Counted from the stretch's first letter, positions 1 to 8,629 are shown. The stretch is DNA of 39,997 bases from Proteobacteria bacterium HN_bin10 (GCA_002083515.1 LWDN01000041.1:966-40962); one strand, 5' to 3'. Numbers and translations: made by a program. The notes: a model not told the origin generated them from the letters alone.

Positions 1-1878
1 ACGACGTTCTGGAACGGCAAGCGCCTCAACATCATCGACACGCCCGGCCACGTCGACTTCACCATCGAAGTCGAGCGCAGCTTGCGCGTGCTCGACGGCG
101 CCGTCGTCGTGCTCGATGGCAACCAGGGAGTCGAGCCGCAAACCGAAACCGTGTGGCGCCAGGGCGACAAGTACAAAGTCCCGCGCATCATCTTCGCCAA
201 CAAGATGGATAAGACCGGCGCCGACTTCTACATGTGCGTCGAAGACATCAAGAAGCGTCTGGGCGCGCGCCCGGTGCCGCTGCAGCTGCCGATCGGCATC
301 GAGTCAGGCTTCAAAGGCGTCGTCGACCTGGTCGAGATGCGCGCCATCATCTGGAAGGATGAGAGCCTCGGCGCCAAGTTCGACTATGTCGATATTCCCG
401 ACGATCTGAAGGACAAGGCGCAAGAGTATCGCGCCGCCCTCGTCGAAGCGGCCGTCGAAATGGACGACGCGGCGATGGAAAAGTACCTCGAAGGCGAGGA
501 ACCCTCGAAGGAAGAGTTGAAGCGCCTGATCCGCCTCGCGGTGCAGAAGGCGGCCTGGTATCCGATGCTCTGCGGTTCGGCCTTCAAGAACAAGGGCGTA
601 CAGCCTCTGCTCGATGCGGTCGTCGATTATCTGCCGGCGCCGACCGATCGCCCGGCGATCAAGGGCGTCGACATGGACGACCCCGAGAAGGAACTGGTGC
701 GCGAGTCGAGCGACAGCCAGCCGCTATCGCTGCTCGCCTTCAAGATCATGGACGACCCGTTCGTCGGCACGATCACCTTCTGCCGCATCTATTCGGGCGT
801 GCTCAACGCGGGCGACAGCCTGTTGAACTCGACGCGCGACAAGAAGGAGCGCGCCGGCCGCATGCTGCTGATGCACGCGAACAACCGCGAAGACATCAAG
901 GAAGCCTACGCCGGCGACATCGTGGCGCTCGCGGGCCTCAAGGAAGTGCGCACCGGCGACACGCTCTGCGATCCGCAGAAGCCGGTCATTCTCGAGCGCA
1001 TGGAATTCCCGGAGCCGGTCATCGAAGTGGCGGTCGAGCCGAAGTCGAAGGCCGACCAGGAAAAGCTCGGCGTTGCGCTGGCGAAGCTCGCTGCGGAAGA
1101 TCCGTCCTTCCGCGTGTCGACGGACCAGGAGTCCGGTCAAACCATCCTCAAGGGGATGGGCGAACTCCATCTCGACATCAAAATCGACATCTTGCGCCGC
1201 ACCTACAAGGTCGAAGCCAATGTCGGCGCGCCGCAGGTTGCGTACCGCGAGAAGCTTGGCCGCGCCGCCACCATTCTCTACACGCACAAGAAGCAGACCG
1301 GCGGTTCAGGCCAGTTCGCCGAAGTGAAGATCGAGTTCGAGCCTGGCGAACCGGGCTCGGGCTTCAAGTTCGAGAACAAGATCGTCGGCGGCAACGTGCC
1401 GAAGGAATATGTGCCGGGCGTCGAAAAGGGCCTGAACATGGCCAAGGAAAACGGCCTGCTGGCCGGCTTCCCGGTCATCGACGTGGTCGCGCGTCTGGTC
1501 GACGGCAAATACCACGACGTCGACTCCAACGTGCTGACCTTCCAGATCGCGGCGCAGGCCGCTTTCCGCGAACTGAAGGAAAAGGGCGATCCGCGCCTGC
1601 TCGAACCGATCATGAAGGTCGAGGTGACGAGCCCGGAAGAGTATGTCGGCTCGGTGATCGGCGATCTGAACTCGCGGCGCGGCATGATCCAAGGTCAGGA
1701 CATGCGCGGCAACGCCACCATCATCAACGCGATGGTCCCGCTCGCCAACATGTTCGGCTACGTCAACACACTGCGTTCGTTCTCACAGGGCCGCGCTTCG
1801 TACGTGATGGAATTCAGCCATTACGAAGAAGTGCCGAAGGCAGTGAGCGCCGAAGTGCTGGCTAAGCTGCGCGCCTAA
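1..1878 (+). CDS. fusA: Elongation factor G (5' end cut by window edge)
   Basis: This is the ribosomal translocase, a GTPase that moves tRNA and mRNA after peptide-bond formation and helps recycle ribosomes in the cytosol. The reading frame is open from base 1. It shows the G3 motif DTPGH at residues 13-17 and G4 NKMD near 67-70, followed by EF-G domains II-V up to the typical C-terminal stretch ending VLAKLRA. About 625 of the usual roughly 690 residues are present, so only the P-loop (G1) and switch I part are missing on the left. It looks like a normal housekeeping EF-G rather than a divergent paralogue. It is followed at once by a terminator and a TIR gene, not by tuf, which is the usual neighbour in the str operon. 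Confidence 0.98.
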   Translation, partial: TTFWNGKRLNIIDTPGHVDFTIEVERSLRVLDGAVVVLDGNQGVEPQTETVWRQGDKYKVPRIIFANKMDKTGADFYMCVEDIKKRLGARPVPLQLPIGIESGFKGVVDLVEMRAIIWKDESLGAKFDYVDIPDDLKDKAQEYRAALVEAAVEMDDAAMEKYLEGEEPSKEELKRLIRLAVQKAAWYPMLCGSAFKNKGVQPLLDAVVDYLPAPTDRPAIKGVDMDDPEKELVRESSDSQPLSLLAFKIMDDPFVGTITFCRIYSGVLNAGDSLLNSTRDKKERAGRMLLMHANNREDIKEAYAGDIVALAGLKEVRTGDTLCDPQKPVILERMEFPEPVIEVAVEPKSKADQEKLGVALAKLAAEDPSFRVSTDQESGQTILKGMGELHLDIKIDILRRTYKVEANVGAPQVAYREKLGRAATILYTHKKQTGGSGQFAEVKIEFEPGEPGSGFKFENKIVGGNVPKEYVPGVEKGLNMAKENGLLAGFPVIDVVARLVDGKYHDVDSNVLTFQIAAQAAFRELKEKGDPRLLEPIMKVEVTSPEEYVGSVIGDLNSRRGMIQGQDMRGNATIINAMVPLANMFGYVNTLRSFSQGRASYVMEFSHYEEVPKAVSAEVLAKLRA

Positions 1879-1902
1879 GCGCCGACGCGATACCAAAATG
1901 CG

Positions 1903-1932
1903 AAAGGGCCGCTCGCGAGGGCGGCCCTTTTT
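1903..1932 (+). terminator. Rho-independent terminator of fusA
   Basis: A perfect 10-bp stem (AAAGGGCCGC pairing with GCGGCCCTTT) closes an 8-nt loop and ends in TTTTT. It starts 24 bases after the fusA stop, so fusA is the last gene of its transcript. Confidence 0.9.
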
Positions 1933-1997
1933 GCTTGCCGGTTTGTCTGCGCTGGCTACCCTAGCGTGTGTGCGACGGAGCTTGGCGGGACAGGGCC

Positions 1998-3410
1998 ATG
2001 GCGGGGGAAGCGATCTTTATCGGCTATCGGCGCGACGACACCGCCGATGTTGCAGGGCGCATCTATGACGCCATGGCGCAGCGCTTCGGGCGCCAGCGCG
2101 TGTTCAAGGATGTCGACAATATCGGCCCCGGCGTCGATTTCGGCGATTACATCAAGACCGTGCTCCCGCGTTGCCGCGTGGCTTTGGTTCTGATCGGGCC
2201 GCATTGGCTCGACTCGCGCGACGAAAGCGGCAAGCGCCGAATCGATGACGATCACGATTGGGTGCGCACCGAGATAGAGACGGCGCTTGCAACGCCTGGG
2301 CTGCTTGTGGTGCCGGTGCTCGTGAACGGTGCGCGCATGCCGCGCGGCGAGGAAGTGCCGGAGAACATGCGGCCGCTCTTGCGCCGCAACGCGGCGATCA
2401 TCCGCCGCGATCCGGATTTTCACGATGACGTGGAGCGCCTGGCGGCCGCGATCCGCGCCAGCGTCAACACCGGCATCATCGATCTGAGCAAAATCGGCGG
2501 CAAGAGCGCGGGGTCAGCGCCAGCGCCCACGCGCGAACGCGGACCAAACCGCGCACCGCTCTGGATCGGCGCCGCACTGGCGCTGCTCGCTTTGGGCTAC
2601 GGCGCCTGGCGCTTCGCACCGGCGTTGCTGCAAGGCGTGCAGCAGGAGCAGGTGGCGGCGGAGGGAGGTGCGGCGAGTGTGCCGCAAGAGACTGATGTGG
2701 CGGATGGTTCAGCGCCGGCGGTGGAAGGGCAGCACGATACGGCGCCGCCTTCCGCACCAACTCAGACGCCGCCGCAGCAACCTGTTGCGCAAACCGGAAA
2801 CATCATTCGCGATTGCCCCGACATTTGCCCGCAAATGGTGCGCATCCCCGGTCAGTCCTATGCTGTAGGCCGTTACGAGGTCACGTTCGCGCAATGGGAT
2901 GCGTGCGTTGCCGCAGGTGGCTGCAATGGCTACAGGCCAGATGATCGAGGCTGGGGCCGCGGAAACCGCCCGGTGATCAATGTCAGCTGGAACGACGCGC
3001 AAGCTTACGTGCAATGGCTGAGCCAGCGCACCGGCCAGCGCTACCGCCTGCTTAGGTCCGAGGAATGGGAATACGCGGCGCGCGCTGGAACGACGACGAA
3101 TTTTTCCTGGGGCGATTCCGATCCGGTGTGCGACCAGAACGCGCGCAACGGCGCGAACTTCTCCGCTTGCACCGACGATAGAACCCGGCCCGTCGGGTCG
3201 TTTCAGCCCAATGCGTTCGGGCTCTATGACATGCATGGCAATGTCTGGGAATGGGTCGAGGACTGTTACTATTCAAGTTGCTCGGCGCACTTCCTTCGCG
3301 GTGGTACTTGGAACAGCGATCCGGAGATTCTCCGTTCTGCGAACGCTGGCGGGTACGAGTCTGTGCACCGCGTCAGCAACATCGGGTTCCGCGTGGCCAG
3401 GACCGTCTAA
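1998..3410 (+). CDS. TIR domain - transmembrane - FGE-like (SUMF1 fold) fusion protein
   Basis: A 470-residue three-part protein. Residues 1-150 form a TIR_2 domain: FIGYRRDD near residue 7, VFKDVDNIGPGVDF, and DWVRTEIETAL with E92 in the place of the catalytic glutamate of NAD-cleaving TIRs. A Pro/Ala-rich linker surrounds one hydrophobic helix at about 186-214. Residues about 270-470 form an FGE-sulfatase/C-type-lectin-like domain (GRYEVTFAQWD, NVSWNDAQAYVQWLS, YRLLRSEEWEYAARAG, GLYDMHGNVWEWVED, SNIGFRVAR). The two catalytic cysteines of true formylglycine-generating enzymes are missing: RGGTWNSDPEIL at 434-445 has Ser and Leu there. The domain is therefore probably a binding or sensing module outside the cytoplasm, with the TIR inside. 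ATG 1998 is chosen because the TIR domain starts at once. The function is inferred: a membrane sensor with an NADase or signalling output. Confidence 0.85.
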   Translation: MAGEAIFIGYRRDDTADVAGRIYDAMAQRFGRQRVFKDVDNIGPGVDFGDYIKTVLPRCRVALVLIGPHWLDSRDESGKRRIDDDHDWVRTEIETALATPGLLVVPVLVNGARMPRGEEVPENMRPLLRRNAAIIRRDPDFHDDVERLAAAIRASVNTGIIDLSKIGGKSAGSAPAPTRERGPNRAPLWIGAALALLALGYGAWRFAPALLQGVQQEQVAAEGGAASVPQETDVADGSAPAVEGQHDTAPPSAPTQTPPQQPVAQTGNIIRDCPDICPQMVRIPGQSYAVGRYEVTFAQWDACVAAGGCNGYRPDDRGWGRGNRPVINVSWNDAQAYVQWLSQRTGQRYRLLRSEEWEYAARAGTTTNFSWGDSDPVCDQNARNGANFSACTDDRTRPVGSFQPNAFGLYDMHGNVWEWVEDCYYSSCSAHFLRGGTWNSDPEILRSANAGGYESVHRVSNIGFRVARTV

Positions 3411-3447
3411 AATCGTTTCACTTTAGCTGTGTCGGCGTGCAGCAAGC

Positions 3448-4377
3448 TCACGCCCGCCCCACCTTCTCCCGCTTCGCATCTTTCCGCGCTTTGCGCTTGC
3501 GCGCCTTCGTAGACATCGGCGCGTCTTCGCCGTCGGTTTCGTACGGGGCTTTGATGGCTTGGAATTTGTAATCGGAGAAGTCGTGGATGAGCGCGGGCGT
3601 TAGCGCGCCATCATCGGGCAGTGGTGCGCGATAGAGTTTGCCGTGCTCGGCCCACACCAAAGCGCCGCGATCCCATTCGGCCCATTCCCAGTCCGGCAGG
3701 TCGATCTCCGCGCCGCTCTTGGTGTTGCGCAGCTGGTGATAGTCCCAATAGCAGCCCTTGCCGGGCGGGTGATCGACTTGCTCGTTGGCGATCTTGCGCA
3801 ATACCCAGTCGCGCGCGAGCGGCTTGTCGAAAATGGTCCACTTGTTCCAGCGATCGCTGCGGTCGCGCTCGACCAATGTCCAGCCGTCGCGCAGGAGCCG
3901 CGGATAATAGACGCCGGTGCATTCGGCCCCGAATTGCTGCGCCGGGCGCGCGTCGGAATCGCGGATGAGGCCGCTATTGTGGCGCAGTATATCGTCGTCG
4001 CCGAAATAGCGGTTGTTCTGCCAATAGCGTTTGTCGTCGATGAAAAGCCCGCCGCCTTCCCAGCACCCCATCGCGCTATAGAGATCGAGCGCAGCGAGAT
4101 AGGGCGCGCGCGACACGCCCGTCCATGAGCCGCCGGTTTCGCTGCGGCGTTTTCCGTTGAAGGCGAAATAGATGAGGTGCTTGCCGTCCGGCGAAAGATC
4201 GGCGCGACGCTCATAGATGCGGCCCTTCAGCCATTGCCCGACCTTGATCTCATCGGTGGCGCGATCCCAGCCAAACGTGGCCATGCGCTTCGATGGCCCG
4301 CGCCGGAAGATTACCGCCGTGTTGGCGCTGCGGGCGAGCAGCACATGCAGGCGAGGCGCAAAATCCTGGTCAGCCAT
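3448..4377 (-). CDS. Hypothetical protein with beta-propeller (PD40/TolB-like) hint
   Basis: A 309-residue protein I do not recognise by name. It is rich in Trp, Tyr and Asp and contains LSPDGKHLIYFAF, which resembles the PD40/TolB propeller repeat signature. Further segments such as GLFIDDKRYW, RLLRDGWTLVERD and HGKLYRAPLP read like successive propeller blades. No signal peptide or membrane helix is seen. The C-terminus is a very basic tail (KARKRKARKDAKREKVGRA). Start ATG 4377 has AAGGTGG upstream; the reading frame is open further upstream but has no better start. It converges on the TIR-FGE gene with a 37-base gap. Function unknown. Confidence 0.75.
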   Translation of the reverse strand: MADQDFAPRLHVLLARSANTAVIFRRGPSKRMATFGWDRATDEIKVGQWLKGRIYERRADLSPDGKHLIYFAFNGKRRSETGGSWTGVSRAPYLAALDLYSAMGCWEGGGLFIDDKRYWQNNRYFGDDDILRHNSGLIRDSDARPAQQFGAECTGVYYPRLLRDGWTLVERDRSDRWNKWTIFDKPLARDWVLRKIANEQVDHPPGKGCYWDYHQLRNTKSGAEIDLPDWEWAEWDRGALVWAEHGKLYRAPLPDDGALTPALIHDFSDYKFQAIKAPYETDGEDAPMSTKARKRKARKDAKREKVGRA

Positions 4378-4438
4378 GCCGAACCACCTTGGCTGGTCAT
4401 TATGACCGGCGCGCCCTCCAATGTCTTCCTCGCATTCC

Positions 4439-4473
4439 AAAAGAAGAGGGCCGCTCTCTTGCGAGAGCGGCCC
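4439..4473 (-). terminator. Terminator of the 4498-5262 outer-membrane gene
   Basis: A perfect 11-bp stem (GGGCCGCTCTC / GAGAGCGGCCC) closes a 4-nt loop. Read on the minus strand it is followed by TCTTCTTTT, a typical intrinsic terminator tail. It sits 25 bases after the stop of the porin-like gene. Confidence 0.9.
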
Positions 4474-4497
4474 CTAATCTGCAACCCCTGTTGAGGC

Positions 4498-5262
4498 TTA
4501 GCGCGGCGTGTAGTTCGAGTTGCCGCCGCCGACGAGCAGTTCGAAGAAGCTCGGCACCGCACGGCGATAGCTCGCGCCCGAGCGATTACGCTCGAGCAGG
4601 GTGCCGCCGCCGAAGTTCCAGCGGACGCCAGCGCCGAGGGTGTCGACGTCGCCGCCGTCAAAGTCGACGTGCTGCCAGCCGCCATAGATGCTGATCGGCG
4701 CGCCGGTGAATTGCCACTCGGCGCCCACGCCGCCGCTCCAGAAATCGCCGTCGCCGCCGCCGCTGATGTCGATGTTGCCGAAGCCGAGGTTGGCCTGGGC
4801 TGAGAAGTTGTCGCTGAAGAAGTGACGCGCTTCGCCGTCGAGATGCAGAATGCTGATGTCGCTCTCGGTATCGGCGTAGCCCAATTGGCCCGACCAGGTG
4901 GTGTTGCCGGAATACATTTGGCCGAGCAGGCCGATGTTCCAGCCATCGGCCGTCGAGCTGCCGCCCAGGTCGAGAGATTGGTAGCCGATGAAGCCGCCGA
5001 AGGCGCCGGTTTCGCTGCGGTTGAACAGGAAGGCGTCGATGCCCCAGGCGTCGGCGTCGCCTTCAAGCGAGGCGTAGGCCGCGTTGACCTGGAAATTGTC
5101 AGTGAACAGGAAGGCGCCATCCACGGCGGTCGAGTCGACCTCCGAGCCGCCGCCAGCGTCGGCGGTTTGGAAGCCAACGCCCACATGGCCGCTCTGCGCG
5201 TGAGCGGCGCCGGCGGTCATCAGCGCAGCAATAGCCGCGCCCGCAAACATCTTGAATTTCAT
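4498..5262 (-). CDS. Outer-membrane beta-barrel protein (porin-like)
   Basis: A 254-residue exported protein. The signal peptide is clear (MKFKMFAGAAIAALMTAGAAHA, cleavage after AHA). The rest is alternating Gly/aromatic amphipathic beta-strands with short acidic turns, typical of small outer-membrane barrels. It is a paralogue of the protein at 7125-7847: both share the strand (V/A)DFDGGDVDT...GVRxNxGG and the R(S/N)GAS tail. RBS AGAGGA precedes ATG 5262. The cargo or substrate cannot be read from the sequence. It has its own terminator and is transcribed divergently from the zinc-ribbon gene, so it is probably monocistronic. Confidence 0.85.
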   Translation of the reverse strand: MKFKMFAGAAIAALMTAGAAHAQSGHVGVGFQTADAGGGSEVDSTAVDGAFLFTDNFQVNAAYASLEGDADAWGIDAFLFNRSETGAFGGFIGYQSLDLGGSSTADGWNIGLLGQMYSGNTTWSGQLGYADTESDISILHLDGEARHFFSDNFSAQANLGFGNIDISGGGDGDFWSGGVGAEWQFTGAPISIYGGWQHVDFDGGDVDTLGAGVRWNFGGGTLLERNRSGASYRRAVPSFFELLVGGGNSNYTPR

Positions 5263-5477
5263 GTAATTTTTCCTCTAGTTCCCGCTCGACCACAGCCGGC
5301 CGATTTCCCGAATCGCAACATAGTTTTTCTGGCCGCTACGCTTCAATGGGGTGCTGCGGCCCGGGCGACTACGCAGCCTCAAGCGTGGCTGGCCAGCAAC
5401 GCTTTTGGCTCCGGTTTGCGCCGTCGCGACATGCATTGTACCGGACCCTGGCCTAGGCTGGTCACGGGAGGCGCGCG

Positions 5478-5711
5478 ATGAAGCCAAGAGAGCTCGGGAA
5501 GTACTACGTTGTCGTGTTCTGCAAGGGGTGCGGGGCCGGATATCGGGTCAAGGATGATCCGGTGCCACAAGAAAGCAAGATTACGATCTCGACGCCCCAA
5601 AGTTTGACCTGCCCTGGATGCCGTTTTCGAGCGGAATACCTGCCAGCTGAGATTCGAGTTGCTCGATTTCAGAAGGAGGGACTCGGCCGCCGCAAGCGCA
5701 AGGCGACGTGA
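5478..5711 (+). CDS. Small zinc-ribbon protein, unknown function
   Basis: A 77-residue protein with two knuckles, FCKGCGAGYRV (CxxC near residues 15-18) and LTCPGCRFRAEY (CxxC near 45-48), so it very probably binds one Zn2+. The C-terminus is basic (GLGRRKRKAT). RBS GGGAGG lies 6 bases before ATG 5478. Its stop overlaps the GTG of the TPR-sulfotransferase gene (GTGA), so the two are translationally coupled and likely co-expressed. No family name is assigned; a nucleic-acid or protein binding role is only a guess. The upstream interval 5263-5477 shows no other gene and should hold the divergent promoters for this gene and the porin. Confidence 0.75.
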   Translation: MKPRELGKYYVVVFCKGCGAGYRVKDDPVPQESKITISTPQSLTCPGCRFRAEYLPAEIRVARFQKEGLGRRKRKAT

Positions 5712-7066
5712 ATGCGCGCATCATGAGTGACGCGGAAGTTGCTAAACTGGTTGGCCGGTTCGCAGCCATGCGCTCGCTTGCGGCGCATGCGGTCAAGGAG
5801 AACCCAAACGACGCGCGCGCCGTCTATGGCGCCGCAATGGCATATCGCATTAGCGGCGATTATCCATCCGCGCTCGCTCAGTTCGAACAGGTTTGCAGGC
5901 TTGACCCCGGACAAACGCATTTCCGTTTCGAACTGGGCGTGACTCAGGAATATATGGGCGAGTTTGAAGCGGCGGCGCGAAATTATGCTGACGCGCTCAA
6001 GATCGAAGGCCTGAACTTCCGGGCGCGTCATGCGCTCGTGCAATTGCAAAAACAGAGCGTCCTCCAGAACGACATCCCCGAACTTGAACGCCAATTCGCG
6101 CTGCCCGATCCGGACGGGTGGCGCACGCTCCATGTCGGTCACGCACTCGCCAAGACGTACGAAGATTTTGGCGATTTGCCGAGATCATTCCATTGGCTGG
6201 ATCGGGCGAAACAGCGCCGCCGGCAGCTCCATCCCTATAGACCCAAAGACGATGCGGCGCTCGCCGATGCAGCCTTGGCGGTGCAGCCGAGCCAGAAGCC
6301 AGGTTGCCCCGATCAGGACCCCATCTTCATCACCGGTTTGCCGCGATCGGGCACCACGCTGGCGGACAGAATTCTCTCCAGTCACCCTCAGGTGACATCG
6401 GCCGGCGAGATCGGAAACTTCGTATCTCTGTTGAAGTTGATGTCGGGTTCGAAGACGCCTGCAACCCTCGATGCAGATATGCTAGCGAAAGTGGGAAATG
6501 TCGATCCGGCTAAGCTGGGGCGCGCCTACATCGACAGCACGCGTCCTCTTACGGGCGCAGCGCCGCGTTTCGTCGACAAAGCGCCCAGCAATTTCTATCT
6601 TGCGCCGGTCATCTTGAGCGCGCTGCCGAATGCGCGGATCATCGTCATGCGCCGCCACCCGCTCGACTCGGTGCTTAGCAACTACAAACAGATTTTCCCA
6701 TTCGACGACCGTTATTTTGACTATGTCTACGCTCTGGCGGCGACGGCTGAAAAGTTCGTCGTCTTCGATCGCGTGATCCAGCGTTGGCGCGACAGGCTTC
6801 CGCCTGATCGCTTCATGGTGCTGCAATACGAGGATCTTGTTGCTGCGCCGGAGCTGCGCATACGTGCGCTGCTCGAGTTTTGCGGGTTGCCCTGGGACGA
6901 GCGAACGCTGGCGTTTCACGAAAACGCGGCTGGCGTCTCCACACCGAGCGCGCGGCAGGTCCGCCAGCCAATGTCGAACGCCGCCGTGGGCCGCTTCGCC
7001 AAGTACGGAGCGCTCCTCGATCCCGCGCGGCAGGTGCTGGAGCGCGCCGGTATCGATCTTGGCTGA
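5708..7066 (+). CDS. TPR-repeat sulfotransferase family protein
   Basis: A 452-residue two-domain protein. Residues about 10-150 are TPR-like helices (AVYGAAMAYRISGDYPSALAQ, FELGVTQEYMGEFEAAARNY). Residues about 200-430 are a Sulfotransfer_3-type domain. The 5'-phosphosulfate loop is FITGLPRSGTTLADRI at 207-222 and the 3'-phosphate motif is RRHPLDSVLSNY at 315-326, so it should use PAPS. The acceptor may be a protein tyrosine, a polysaccharide or a small molecule. The start is uncertain: GTG 5708 is coupled to the zinc-ribbon stop, and ATG 5723 is an alternative. No signal peptide or membrane segment, hence cytoplasmic. TPR-sulfotransferases are common in Alphaproteobacteria, and most lack a known substrate. 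Confidence 0.9.
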   Translation: MNARIMSDAEVAKLVGRFAAMRSLAAHAVKENPNDARAVYGAAMAYRISGDYPSALAQFEQVCRLDPGQTHFRFELGVTQEYMGEFEAAARNYADALKIEGLNFRARHALVQLQKQSVLQNDIPELERQFALPDPDGWRTLHVGHALAKTYEDFGDLPRSFHWLDRAKQRRRQLHPYRPKDDAALADAALAVQPSQKPGCPDQDPIFITGLPRSGTTLADRILSSHPQVTSAGEIGNFVSLLKLMSGSKTPATLDADMLAKVGNVDPAKLGRAYIDSTRPLTGAAPRFVDKAPSNFYLAPVILSALPNARIIVMRRHPLDSVLSNYKQIFPFDDRYFDYVYALAATAEKFVVFDRVIQRWRDRLPPDRFMVLQYEDLVAAPELRIRALLEFCGLPWDERTLAFHENAAGVSTPSARQVRQPMSNAAVGRFAKYGALLDPARQVLERAGIDLG

Positions 7067-7067
7067 A

Positions 7068-7097
7068 AGAAAAAGCCCCGGCCGAAGCCGGGGCTTT
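7068..7097 (-). terminator. Intrinsic terminator between sulfotransferase and porin-like genes
   Basis: A perfect 11-bp stem (AAAGCCCCGGC / GCCGGGGCTTT) closes a 4-nt loop. The minus-strand side runs into TTTTTCTTTC, a strong tail for the outer-membrane gene at 7125-7847. On the plus strand it could also end the sulfotransferase transcript, although the T tract is short. Confidence 0.88.
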
Positions 7098-7124
7098 GCA
7101 AGTTTAGTTGCCTACTCAGAAAGC

Positions 7125-7847
7125 TTAGAACACCGAGCTCACGCCGGCGACGCTGGCTTGGCTGGCGCCGTTGCGATCGCGATCGCGGAGCGTGCCGCCC
7201 CAATTGTAGCGAACGCCGATGGTCCAGGTGTCGACATCGCCGCCGTCGAAGTCGGCGGTGTTGTAGCCCGCGACGATCGAGACCGGGACGGAAGCGAACT
7301 GGTATTCGCCGCCGACGCCGTAGAGCATGACGTCGTCGTCGCCCGCGCCGGCGTCGACGCTGGCATAGCCGATGTTGCCGTTCAGGCGGAAGTTGTCGTG
7401 GACGAAGGCGCGCGCTTCGACGTTGAGGCCGTAGCCGTCAGCGTCGACGTCGTCGTTGTTGCCGTAGAAGATGGCGCCTGCGAGCGTCCAATTGTCGTAG
7501 TACTTGTTGGCTTCGAGGCCGGCGACCCAGGTGGTGCTGTCGTCGGAATCGGAGACGCCAACAAAGCCGCCGAACAGGTGGCTGTCGTTGCGGCTGTAGA
7601 CGTGGCCGGTCAGACCGGCGGCGGAGTCGGAGTCGTCGCTGTCGGTGAAGGCAGCGTTGACTTCGATGACGATGGAGCCGGAGCCGGCGAAGGCGACGGC
7701 GCCTTCAGCGCCGTAGAAATCTTCGTCGGCGGCGCCGCCGGCGTCGGCATTGCCATATGTGACGCCGACATAGCCCGTTTGGGCTGCGGCGACGCTCGGC
7801 GCCGCAACGGCCAGGAGGGCCGCAGCGCCGATGATCCAGTTACGCAT
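7125..7847 (-). CDS. Outer-membrane beta-barrel protein, paralogue of the 4498-5262 protein
   Basis: A 240-residue exported protein with a signal peptide (MRNWIIGAAALLAVAAPSVAAAQ). Short Gly-rich beta-strands follow, separated by strikingly acidic turns (DSDDSDSA, DSDDST, NNDDVDADG, AGDDD) that may bind Ca2+ at the surface; this is an inference from composition. The C-terminal strand ADFDGGDVDTWTIGVRYNWGG parallels the other paralogue. RBS AAGGGG precedes ATG 7847. The two genes flank the zinc-ribbon/sulfotransferase pair on the opposite strand. Confidence 0.85.
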   Translation of the reverse strand: MRNWIIGAAALLAVAAPSVAAAQTGYVGVTYGNADAGGAADEDFYGAEGAVAFAGSGSIVIEVNAAFTDSDDSDSAAGLTGHVYSRNDSHLFGGFVGVSDSDDSTTWVAGLEANKYYDNWTLAGAIFYGNNDDVDADGYGLNVEARAFVHDNFRLNGNIGYASVDAGAGDDDVMLYGVGGEYQFASVPVSIVAGYNTADFDGGDVDTWTIGVRYNWGGTLRDRDRNGASQASVAGVSSVF

Positions 7848-8215
7848 AGGTATGAACCCCTTGTGTGATCACCCGTTCTGGGAGGACCCACAAATGGGCC
7901 GCCCAGCAATAATCCACAATTCCGCACCCCCCGCCGCATTCATGATTACCGCCGGACGATGCACGGAAGACACAGCTTAATCCATGAAATCAAAGGTAAA
8001 ATTCGCCTTTCAGGGGAAATGCCGCGAGCCGCGGCGAGGCGCTCGCAGCGGCGGCGCGGGGCAGCGCCGGCGCGTCGCGCCGGACGGACCGCAACCCGTC
8101 TGCCGACGCGACGGTGGAGAGCGGGCCCAGCCCGCCGTGTTGCGCCTTGTGCCCCTCGCCAAATCGATTCACTCCTCGATGCGATGGCGCACAACGCGTC
8201 TTTGGAGGTGAGGCG
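7848..8215. other. Intergenic region between divergent porin-like and VOC genes
   Basis: About 370 bases without a convincing gene. The half next to the porin gene (7848-7990) is less GC-rich and should carry its promoter. The half next to the VOC gene is very GC-rich and holds a perfect 17-base dyad, CCGGCGCG-T-CGCGCCGG, at 8067-8083, and a hairpin GCGGGC-CCA-GCCCGC near 8121-8135. The open frames here are GC-driven and lack start signals. Confidence 0.5.
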
Positions 8216-8605
8216 ATGCCCGCAGCGATTTCTTGCGTCACGATTCCGGTCGACGATCTGCAGAAGTCGATCGCATTCTACCGCGACGGTCTTGGCCTGG
8301 CGATCGAAGAGCAGGACGAGGACCATGCCGCGCTGGATCTCGATGGCGTCTATCTCGTGCTGCTGAACCGCAGCGAGTTCGGCACCTATGTCGAGCGCCT
8401 AGGCCATCGCCCCGCCGCACGCGGCGCGGCGGAGACCATCATCAGCTACTTCACCGAAAGCAAAGGCGAGGTCGATGCGGTGATGGCGCAGGCGCAGCGC
8501 GCCGGCGCGCAGACCGTGGCGGCGTCGGACGATGATGGCGTCTATTCCGGTTATTTCACCGATCCTGACGGCCACACCTGGGAAGTCCTTTACGACGGCG
8601 AATAG
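8216..8605 (+). CDS. VOC superfamily (glyoxalase/bleomycin-resistance fold) protein
   Basis: A 129-residue protein covering one full VOC domain: SCVTIPVDDLQKSIAFYRDG at the N-terminus and GYFTDPDGHTWEVLYDGE at the C-terminus, with the late Glu typical of the metal site. VOC proteins are dimeric metal-dependent lyases, dioxygenases or drug-binding proteins; the substrate here is unknown. ATG 8216 is preceded by GGAGGTGAGG, a strong RBS, so the longer upstream open frame is not used. It converges on the DUF1428 gene, with a terminator between them. Confidence 0.88.
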   Translation: MPAAISCVTIPVDDLQKSIAFYRDGLGLAIEEQDEDHAALDLDGVYLVLLNRSEFGTYVERLGHRPAARGAAETIISYFTESKGEVDAVMAQAQRAGAQTVAASDDDGVYSGYFTDPDGHTWEVLYDGE

Positions 8606-8629
8606 CCGGTTCGCACGGTCGGCAACATG

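Noticed and set aside
1998..3410. Variable protein of a diversity-generating retroelement (FGE/CLec fold)
   Set aside because: No reverse transcriptase, template repeat or accessory gene is visible in the window, so the fold alone is not enough.
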